From the NCBI GenBank assembly GCA_964429875.1, contig CAYSDL010000007.1:1-47635 (forward strand): a stretch of DNA of 47,635 bases, in the 5' to 3' direction. The notes under the pieces were generated by a model that saw nothing but the letters and a program-made list of their open reading frames with translations, had not been told where the DNA came from and ran no database searches. Positions 41,685 to 47,635 of the stretch are shown here, one piece after another. Origin of the DNA: CAYSDL01 sp964429875 (GTDB taxonomy: Bacteria; Fidelibacterota; Marinisomatia; SCGC-AAA003-L08; D37C17). A program made the position numbers and the translations under genes. Within the stretch, counting starts at the first letter, position 1. Each line of letters starts with the position of its first letter.

Positions 41685-43814
41685 TTAAAATAAAAAAGGT
41701 GCAATTACAAGTGACACAACGGACATTAATTTTATTAATATATTTAATGATGGACCTGAAGTATCTTTAAATGGATCACCAACCGTATCTCCCACAACTG
41801 CGGCTTTATGTAAATCTGAACCTTTTCCAAATTTTTCACCATTAATTTCAATTCCTTCTTCAATCATTTTTTTTGCATTATCCCAGGCACCGCCAGCATT
41901 AGATTGAAAAATTGCCATCAAAACACCACAAACAGTCACTCCAGCAAGAAGGCCTCCCAAGGCTTCAGCACCAAAAAAATATCCAACAATGACAGGGGAA
42001 GAGATAGCTAATAATCCAGGAAGCATCATTTCTCTAATTGCAGATTGTGTTGAAATTTCTACACAGCGGCCATGTTCAGCTTTATCAAGCCCTGCTTCAT
42101 AGATATTTTTATCATTATCTGACCAATTTGATTCATCCCCTTTATTGAGAACTTCAAGAGCTGCTTTTAATTCAGGGATATCTCTAAATTGTCGTCTAAC
42201 TTCTTCAATCATAGACATTGCGGCTCTACCAACAGCTCCCATTGCCATAGAAGAAAATAAGAAAGGAAGCATACCACCAACAAACAATCCAGCCATAACA
42301 TGTGCTTTTGATAAATCAATACTACTAATATTACTAACCTGCATAAATGAAGCAAACAGTGCAAGTGTTGTTAAGGCAGCAGATCCAATAGCAAAACCCT
42401 TTCCAATAGCTGCGGTTGTATTACCTACTGCATCAAGCTTATCAGTTCTTTCCCTAACTTCAGGTTCAAGTTCTGCCATTTCAGCAATTCCGCCAGCATT
42501 ATCTGATATTGGTCCATAAGCATCAACAGCTAATTGAATTCCAGTATTTGCAAGCATTCCAAGAGCAGCCATTGCTATTCCATATAAACCAGCAAAAGAA
42601 TATGCCCCAATAATAGCTGCAGAAATAATAAGAGTAGGGATAGCAGTTGACTGCATACCAACACCAAGTCCTGCAATAATATTAGTCGCAGATCCTGTTA
42701 AGGATTGTTCAGCAACAGATTTAACAGGCTTTGTACCTGTCCCAGTATAATATTCAGTAATCATTCCAATTCCTAATCCAGATGAAAGACCTATTAAAGT
42801 GGCATAAAAAATTCCCATTGGAGTAAAATTTAATCCACCATCAATCAGAGTCACACCATCTGGCAAAATATTATTAATAAGAAAATACATAACAACTACC
42901 ATAATAGCAGAAGAACCAAATTCTCCAATATTTAATGCTTTTTGAGGATTTCCTCCTTCCTTAACAGAAACCATAAAAGTCCCAATAATTGAAACTAAAA
43001 TTCCTGAACCAGCTATATATAAGGGCAGCATAACAGCTGCAGTACTATTAAACAAGGCCCAACCAAGAACCATTGAACCAATAATAGCACCAACATACGA
43101 TTCAAATAAATCGGCCCCCATGCCAGCTACATCACCAACATTATCACCAACATTATCAGCAATAGTTGCAGGATTTAAAGGGTGGTCTTCAGGAATCCCT
43201 GCTTCAACCTTCCCTACTAAATCTGCCCCGACATCTGCTGCTTTAGTATAAATTCCACCACCAACTCTTGCAAATAATGCAATAGAAGATGCGCCTAATG
43301 AAAATCCAGTAATTGTTTGGATTAATTTTGCTGTATCATTAAAAATGCCCAATGATTCATATAAAAGAAATAATCCGGAAACACCTAAAACTCCAAGTCC
43401 AACTACACTTAAACCCATCACTGAACCACCAGTAAAAGCAACATTTAAAGCTTTTGCAATTCCAGTTTGAGCAGCATGAGTAGTTCTATTATTTGCTTTA
43501 GTAGCAACTTTCATTCCTAAAAATCCAGCCAAACCAGAAGTAAGTGCACCTACTAAAAAAGATATTGAAATAAACCATGAATCGCCCTGACTCGTAGCTG
43601 CAAATGCTAATAGTATAGCAATTACTATAACAAATATAGATAAAATGCGATACTCAGCATTTAAAAAAGCCATAGCCCCATCTGCAATACTTTTTCCAAT
43701 CTTTTTCATTCTATCTGAGCCTTCTTCTTGTTTATTAATCCAGTTTGTTTTCCAAAAAGAAAACAACATTGCCAAGACTCCAGCACCTAATACATATAAC
43801 AACTTATTCTCCAT
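41685..43814 (-). CDS. hppA: Membrane-bound proton/sodium-translocating pyrophosphatase
   Basis: A 709-residue membrane pyrophosphatase with about sixteen membrane helices that pumps H+ or Na+ using pyrophosphate. The catalytic loops are DVGADLVGKVEAGIPEDHPLNPATIADNVGDNVGD, ISDNAGGIAEMA and KAAVVGDTVGDPFKDTSGPSLN. The GNTTAAIGKG sequence has Ala where K+-independent enzymes have Lys, so this is the K+-dependent class, which includes Na+ pumps. The ion cannot be decided by eye. The ATG has an AAGGAA site upstream and lies 11 bases within the end of pth. It sits between pth and rpsF in the same operon. Confidence 0.96.
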   Translation of the reverse strand: MENKLLYVLGAGVLAMLFSFWKTNWINKQEEGSDRMKKIGKSIADGAMAFLNAEYRILSIFVIVIAILLAFAATSQGDSWFISISFLVGALTSGLAGFLGMKVATKANNRTTHAAQTGIAKALNVAFTGGSVMGLSVVGLGVLGVSGLFLLYESLGIFNDTAKLIQTITGFSLGASSIALFARVGGGIYTKAADVGADLVGKVEAGIPEDHPLNPATIADNVGDNVGDVAGMGADLFESYVGAIIGSMVLGWALFNSTAAVMLPLYIAGSGILVSIIGTFMVSVKEGGNPQKALNIGEFGSSAIMVVVMYFLINNILPDGVTLIDGGLNFTPMGIFYATLIGLSSGLGIGMITEYYTGTGTKPVKSVAEQSLTGSATNIIAGLGVGMQSTAIPTLIISAAIIGAYSFAGLYGIAMAALGMLANTGIQLAVDAYGPISDNAGGIAEMAELEPEVRERTDKLDAVGNTTAAIGKGFAIGSAALTTLALFASFMQVSNISSIDLSKAHVMAGLFVGGMLPFLFSSMAMGAVGRAAMSMIEEVRRQFRDIPELKAALEVLNKGDESNWSDNDKNIYEAGLDKAEHGRCVEISTQSAIREMMLPGLLAISSPVIVGYFFGAEALGGLLAGVTVCGVLMAIFQSNAGGAWDNAKKMIEEGIEINGEKFGKGSDLHKAAVVGDTVGDPFKDTSGPSLNILIKLMSVVSLVIAPFLF

Positions 43815-44382
43815 TATTATTATTCCTTTTATTAAAATTATTCATTGATTTTTTCATACCATTTTTCAGATAATAATTGATACAATAACAGGCACGATCA
43901 ATAACCTCTAAAACTAATTTTTCATATTTTTTAGAAAAAGGTTCTAAAACATAATTTTCAGATGGTCTCATATTTTCATCTGTGCCAATTCCAATTTTCA
44001 ATCTATCAAAATTAGTAGAACCTAAATGATAAATAATAGACTTAATTCCATTGTGTCCACCATCCGCACCATTTGATTTAAATCTTATATTCCCAAGATT
44101 AATATCAATATCATCATAAATTATTATCAAATCCTTAATTGTTATTTTATAATAATTCAAAATATGTTTTAATGCCAAACCACTATTATTTACATAGGTT
44201 GTAGGTTTTACAAAAACATTTTGATTTTGATCTTCAGTATAGATATAATCACCTTTTCCCAACTTATATTTTAAAGAGCGCGCTTCAACTAATTGATCAA
44301 TAATCCAATATCCAGCATTATGTTTAGTTAAGCTAAAATTGTTCCCAGGATTTCCTAAGCCAACAATTAATTTTCTTTTCAT
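43804..44382 (-). CDS. pth: Peptidyl-tRNA hydrolase
   Basis: Pth frees tRNA from peptidyl-tRNA that drops off the ribosome. The 192-residue protein has KLIVGLGNPGNNFSLTKHNAGYWIID with the catalytic His, KPTTYVNNSGLAL, IIIYDDIDINLGNIRFKSNGADGGHNGIKSI, and RLKIGIG. It starts in an ATGA overlap with rplY, its standard neighbour, and overlaps the hppA start by 11 bases. Confidence 0.96.
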   Translation of the reverse strand: MKRKLIVGLGNPGNNFSLTKHNAGYWIIDQLVEARSLKYKLGKGDYIYTEDQNQNVFVKPTTYVNNSGLALKHILNYYKITIKDLIIIYDDIDINLGNIRFKSNGADGGHNGIKSIIYHLGSTNFDRLKIGIGTDENMRPSENYVLEPFSKKYEKLVLEVIDRACYCINYYLKNGMKKSMNNFNKRNNNNGE

Positions 44383-45068
44383 TTTTCTTCTGCTTTATTA
44401 TCGCCTGTTTCTGAAGATGAACCACCATCTTCTTTTGGAGCATCTCCTTCTTCTCCTTCTTCCCCTTCATCCATAAATTCTTCTTCATCTTCTTCAGGAG
44501 TGACAGTTTCAACCTCTGCCATTGGATGAGTTACAGATGCAATTATTTGATCAACACTTGATTTAACTGATAATTTTTTATCAAGCTGAAGGTTCTCAAC
44601 CCTCAAGACATCACCTAACTCTAACTCAGAAACATCTACTTCAATAAATTCAGGTATATCCATAGGGAGACATTCAATTTCAATTTCATCTTGTCCTTGT
44701 ACTAGAATACCCCCTTCTTTAATACCCAGGGCATCACCAATTAAATTAATTTGGACATTTACACTAACTGCTTGATCCATTTTAACACCATACAAATCAA
44801 CATGTATCACTTCATCTGTAACAGGATGATAATCAACAGCTTTAAATATTACAGTTCTTTTTTTACTTCCAACAGTAATATTAAAAATTCTAGCACCAGA
44901 TTTGTAAGCCTCTCTCAACATAATCTTTTCAATATAAAAAGGAATACTAGCTTTTGAATCATGAGAATAATATATACCAGGGACTTTGCCATCTTTCCTC
45001 AATTTTTTAAGGGCGCCTTTATTTGAAATTTCTCTTTTTGTAAGTTCTAAATTAAATTCATTAGCCAT
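44379..45068 (-). CDS. rplY: Ribosomal protein bL25 (CTC form) with an acidic tail
   Basis: A 229-residue L25/TL5/CTC-type protein that binds 5S rRNA. The N-terminal L25 domain (residues 1-95) shows LTKREISNKGALKKLRKDGKVPGIYY and YHPVTDEVIHVDLYGV; the TL5 beta-domain follows with GGILVQGQDEIEIECLP, IEVDVSELELGDVLRVENL. The last 45 residues are low-complexity and acidic, running EEDEEEFMDEGEEGEEGD. The GGAGA ribosome binding site is 5 bases before the ATG. Acid tails are usual in long CTC proteins. Confidence 0.95.
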   Translation of the reverse strand: MANEFNLELTKREISNKGALKKLRKDGKVPGIYYSHDSKASIPFYIEKIMLREAYKSGARIFNITVGSKKRTVIFKAVDYHPVTDEVIHVDLYGVKMDQAVSVNVQINLIGDALGIKEGGILVQGQDEIEIECLPMDIPEFIEVDVSELELGDVLRVENLQLDKKLSVKSSVDQIIASVTHPMAEVETVTPEEDEEEFMDEGEEGEEGDAPKEDGGSSSETGDNKAEEK

Positions 45069-45083
45069 GATCTTCTCCGATTA

Positions 45084-46013
45084 TTATTTAAACATGGAAC
45101 TTAAAGATGTCCCATCAACGATTCTTTTAATTGATTCTCCAAAAACATGCGATACACTAATAATTTCTAATTTATCAAATCTTTGTTCATTTGAAATTTC
45201 TATCGTATCACATACAATTACTTTATCTATTTTAGATTGAGTTAACCTTTCAACAGCAGGGCCTGATAATACAGGGTGTGTCGCTACAGCTGTTACAGAA
45301 ACTGCTCCGTTATTTATTGCTGCTTCTGCTGCATTGCAGGTTGTCCCAGCAGTATCAATCATATCATCTATAATTAATACTTTTTTATCTTTTAAATCTC
45401 CTATTAGATTTACAACTTTTGCTTGGTTTGGCTTTGGACGTCTTTTATCAATTAACGCAAAACCCACACCTAGTGTTTTAGCATATGCTTGACTCATTTT
45501 GGCACTCCCTACATCCGGAGCCAAGACAACACCAGAAGATTCATCTAGGTTTAATCTATTCAGTTTATCAAACAGTGCAATTCTAGAATATAAATGATCA
45601 AATGGAACATTTGCAAAACCTTGTATCTGTGCTGAATGTAGGTCCATTGAAACTATTCTATTCACACCAACTGCAGATACTACATCTAGAAACATTCTAG
45701 ATGATATTGGAGCTCTAGGACGATCTTTTCTATCTTGTCTCCCATAACCAAAATATGGAATAACAGCCACCACACTTTTTGCTGAAGCTCTTTTTGCAGC
45801 ATCTAAAATTAGTAAAAGCTCCCATATATTAGTTGTTGGAGGGTTGGTTGACTGAATAATAAAAACGTCTTCGTTTCTAATATTTTCTTTAAAAAGAACA
45901 GAAAGCTCCCCATCACTAAACTCATTTATTTCTAATTTGCCTAGTGGCTGTCCAAGGTACTTACAAATTCCTTGAGCTAAACTAACATTTGATCTACCGC
46001 TAAATATTTTCAT
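45084..46013 (-). CDS. prs: Ribose-phosphate pyrophosphokinase (PRPP synthetase)
   Basis: Prs makes PRPP from ribose 5-phosphate and ATP for nucleotide synthesis. The 309-residue protein begins MKIFSGRSNVSLAQGICKYLG, and shows FSDGELSV, IIQSTNPPTTNIWELLLILDAAKRASAKSV, YFGYGRQDRKDRPRAPISSR, SMDLHSAQIQGFAN, APDVGSAKMSQAYAKTLG and the PRPP loop VLIIDDMIDTAGTT. I use the ATG at 46013; a longer frame exists but would run through the tRNA-Gln gene. Only one base separates this ATG from the tRNA 3' end, so there is no room for a ribosome binding site outside the tRNA. rplY follows after 15 bases. Confidence 0.96.
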   Translation of the reverse strand: MKIFSGRSNVSLAQGICKYLGQPLGKLEINEFSDGELSVLFKENIRNEDVFIIQSTNPPTTNIWELLLILDAAKRASAKSVVAVIPYFGYGRQDRKDRPRAPISSRMFLDVVSAVGVNRIVSMDLHSAQIQGFANVPFDHLYSRIALFDKLNRLNLDESSGVVLAPDVGSAKMSQAYAKTLGVGFALIDKRRPKPNQAKVVNLIGDLKDKKVLIIDDMIDTAGTTCNAAEAAINNGAVSVTAVATHPVLSGPAVERLTQSKIDKVIVCDTIEISNEQRFDKLEIISVSHVFGESIKRIVDGTSLSSMFK

Positions 46014-46014
46014 G

Positions 46015-46085
46015 CTGGGGGACAGGGAGTCGAACCCCGATCCCATGGACCAAAACCATGTGTCCTACCATTGAACGATCCCCCA
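46015..46085 (-). tRNA. tRNA-Gln (UUG)
   Basis: A complete 71-nucleotide cloverleaf. The acceptor is TGGGGGA with TCCCCCA, the anticodon stem CATGG with CCATG around loop TTTTGGT gives anticodon TTG, and the T-arm is CGGGG-TTCGACT-CCCTG. The discriminator base is G, as expected of tRNA-Gln. CCA is not encoded: the bases after the discriminator are CATG, where ATG starts prs. It lies 3 bases after the ispE stop, so it is part of the glnS-ispE-prs transcript. Confidence 0.95.
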
Positions 46086-46088
46086 ATT

Positions 46089-46925
46089 TTAAATCGGAGA
46101 AACTATGATGGTTTTATACTTGATTATTTTTTTTTGAATTTCTTCAATTAAAGTTTTATCATTGTATATACCAAACATAGTCGAGCCACTCCCCGACAAA
46201 CCTGAATAAAGAGCTCCATATCTATATAAAAGCTCTTTAATTTCAAAGATTTCTGGATATGCTGCACTTACAACGTCTTCAAAATCATTTTTAAAAAACT
46301 GCCAATCTATATTACTATTCAGGCCAGGAAATTTATTACTATCTATGGGTTCATGCAAATATTTTTTTATTTTACTATATGCCCACTGAGTTGATATTTT
46401 AAAAGAAGGAATAATAAGAATAATAAATAATTTTTTTAATGTTGGATAACTAATTTTATTTAAGATTTCACCACGTCCTTGAACAAATTGCACTTTTCCA
46501 TCTAAAAAAAACGGAACATCACTACCAATAGATTGAGCAATGCTTAATAATTCATTTTGAGATAAATTTAAATTTTCAATTTTATTTAGTGTTTTTAAAA
46601 CACAAGCAGCATTGCTGCTACCACCCCCTAGGCCAGAACCAATTGGAATATTTTTAATTAAACTAATTTGATATTGATGTTTGAATGAATATTTTTTTTC
46701 TAATTGATGGTATATTTGATAAATAGTATTTCTTTGATCAACAGGAACAGAAGCTTCATTACAAGTTAATTGAAATTTATTTGCTGGAGATAAACTGATA
46801 ATATCATGAAAATCAATTTCTATAAATATAGACTCTATGTTATGAAAACTATCATCCCTTTTGTTAATTATTTTAAGGCCAAGGTTTATCTTAGCATTTG
46901 ACTTAGATATAATCTGTGGTTGCAT
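46089..46925 (-). CDS. ispE: 4-diphosphocytidyl-2-C-methyl-D-erythritol kinase
   Basis: IspE phosphorylates CDP-methylerythritol in the MEP pathway to isoprenoids. The 278-residue GHMP kinase has SNAKINLGLKIINKRDDSFHNIESIF, the ATP loop NIPIGSGLGGGSSNAACVL, SIGSDVPFFL, and GALYSGLSGSGSTMFGIY. It starts directly after the glnS stop with no base between (TAA then ATG). The MEP pathway supplies precursors for the UbiA-family enzyme and for quinones. Confidence 0.95.
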   Translation of the reverse strand: MQPQIISKSNAKINLGLKIINKRDDSFHNIESIFIEIDFHDIISLSPANKFQLTCNEASVPVDQRNTIYQIYHQLEKKYSFKHQYQISLIKNIPIGSGLGGGSSNAACVLKTLNKIENLNLSQNELLSIAQSIGSDVPFFLDGKVQFVQGRGEILNKISYPTLKKLFIILIIPSFKISTQWAYSKIKKYLHEPIDSNKFPGLNSNIDWQFFKNDFEDVVSAAYPEIFEIKELLYRYGALYSGLSGSGSTMFGIYNDKTLIEEIQKKIIKYKTIIVSPI

Positions 46926-47635
46926 TTAGTTTTTTTTTGACCAAGTATCTCTCAAGCCAACTATTTGATTAAAAACTAAGTTATCATGATTAGAGCTTTG
47001 ATCGCAAACAAAATACCCTTTTCTTAAAAACTGATATTTATCATGAGCATATGAATCTTGAAGATTTGACTCAAGCTTAGCATTTCTAATTGTTTTACTA
47101 GAATTTAGATTAATTACTTTAGAAAATTCATCACTATTAATATAGGCTGTAGGATTTTCTGTATTAAATAATCGGTCATATATATTGATAGTTCCATTGA
47201 GAGCATGTTTACACGATACCCAGTGTAATGTGCCCTTTACTTTTCTTCCATCTTTTGACCACCCACCATAAGTATCAGGATCATATGTACAATGTAGTTC
47301 AATAACATTATTATTATTATCCTTTACAACTTCATTGCAGGTAATGTAATAAGCATGCATCAATCTTACTTCTGTACCTTTTGTTAATCGAAAGAATTTT
47401 TTAGGTGGATTTTCAAGAAAATCAGATTTTTCAATATAAATTTCTTTACAAAAAGGAATTTTTCTAGTTCCTGCATTTTTATCTTCAGGATTATTTACTG
47501 CTGTAAGGTGCTCTACTTTATCTTCGGGATAGTTAGATATAATCACTTTAATTGGATCCATAACAGCCATAACTCGTTTTGCAGATAAGTTTAAATCTTC
47601 ACGTACAAAATATTCTAAATGATCAAAATCAGATA
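46926..47635 (-). CDS. glnS: Glutaminyl-tRNA synthetase, C-terminal part, truncated by window edge
   Basis: The frame is open to the window end and gives about 236 C-terminal residues of GlnRS. It begins with EYFVREDLNLSAKRVMAVMDPIKVII, the join between catalytic core and anticodon-binding barrels, and continues with GTRKIPFCKEIYIE, FRLTKGTEVRLMHAYYI, VKGTLHWVS and FQFLRKGYF-like wording (YQFLRKGYFVCD). The catalytic Rossmann domain lies outside the window. A real GlnRS implies direct charging of tRNA-Gln, and that tRNA is encoded two genes downstream in the same operon. Confidence 0.95.
   Translation of the reverse strand, partial: SDFDHLEYFVREDLNLSAKRVMAVMDPIKVIISNYPEDKVEHLTAVNNPEDKNAGTRKIPFCKEIYIEKSDFLENPPKKFFRLTKGTEVRLMHAYYITCNEVVKDNNNNVIELHCTYDPDTYGGWSKDGRKVKGTLHWVSCKHALNGTINIYDRLFNTENPTAYINSDEFSKVINLNSSKTIRNAKLESNLQDSYAHDKYQFLRKGYFVCDQSSNHDNLVFNQIVGLRDTWSKKN

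Noticed and set aside
46014..46046. An 11-residue N-terminal extension of Prs (MGSGFDSLSPS)
   Set aside because: It is antiparallel to nothing but lies inside the tRNA-Gln gene on the same strand; the family N-terminus matches MKIFSGRSN at 46013.

Overview
This is a densely packed bacterial chromosome segment of very low GC content. Almost all of it is coding: there are about 47 protein genes and one tRNA, no gap reaches 100 bases, and neighbouring genes commonly overlap by 1 to 27 bases. Lipid A genes (lpxB, lpxK), a lysophospholipid-acyltransferase relative and a Wzx-type flippase point to a Gram-negative cell with lipopolysaccharide. The AT-rich, compact style, GlnRS, zinc-free L31, a K+-dependent membrane pyrophosphatase, a stand-alone B12-binding mutase domain and a UbiA enzyme resembling the archaeal-lipid type would suit an uncultivated FCB-group marine lineage such as Marinimicrobia (SAR406). 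That placement is inference from gene content; no 16S rRNA is present.

Layout. Bases 1-4043 hold the end of gyrB and all of gyrA. Bases 4054-6116 hold yggS, a small purine-phosphorylase-like ORF, a HAD phosphatase and a DUF971 protein. Bases 6194-10033 encode a 1279-residue secreted protein built of Ig-like repeats. Bases 10034-13690 (minus strand) form a lipid A operon: a Gfo/Idh/MocA oxidoreductase (possibly GnnA), lpxB, a DUF374 acyltransferase and lpxK. Bases 14219-18573 (minus) form a polysaccharide cluster: FemAB-like protein, flippase, GT4 and GT2. From 18667 everything runs on the plus strand to 40310: eno-ftsB-amidase-murI-folC, then rho and an aminotransferase, then rpmB-rpmE with a promoter and a clear terminator, then DUF1385-prfA-prmC-ubiA-dnaE-dtd-B12 domain-TPR-M24 peptidase. 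Next comes a small accessory block (methyltransferase, YwaF-like membrane protein, MarR), then mutY and plsC. Bases 40307-47635 are a minus-strand operon: glnS-ispE-tRNA-Gln-prs-rplY-pth-hppA-rpsF-rpsR-rplI.

How the genes fit together. Most of the window is housekeeping: DNA topology and replication, transcription termination, translation and release, cell wall (murI, amidase, ftsB) and envelope (lipid A, surface glycan, phospholipid acyltransferase). The most notable departures are an S6 protein with four 18-residue acidic repeats, a tRNA-Gln whose 3' end lies one base from the prs start codon, a perfect 15-bp inverted repeat over the marR start codon, and a strong A/C bias of the plus strand in the first 18 kb that ignores gene orientation. 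I did not find a CRISPR array, an insertion sequence, a prophage or a recognisable defence system.
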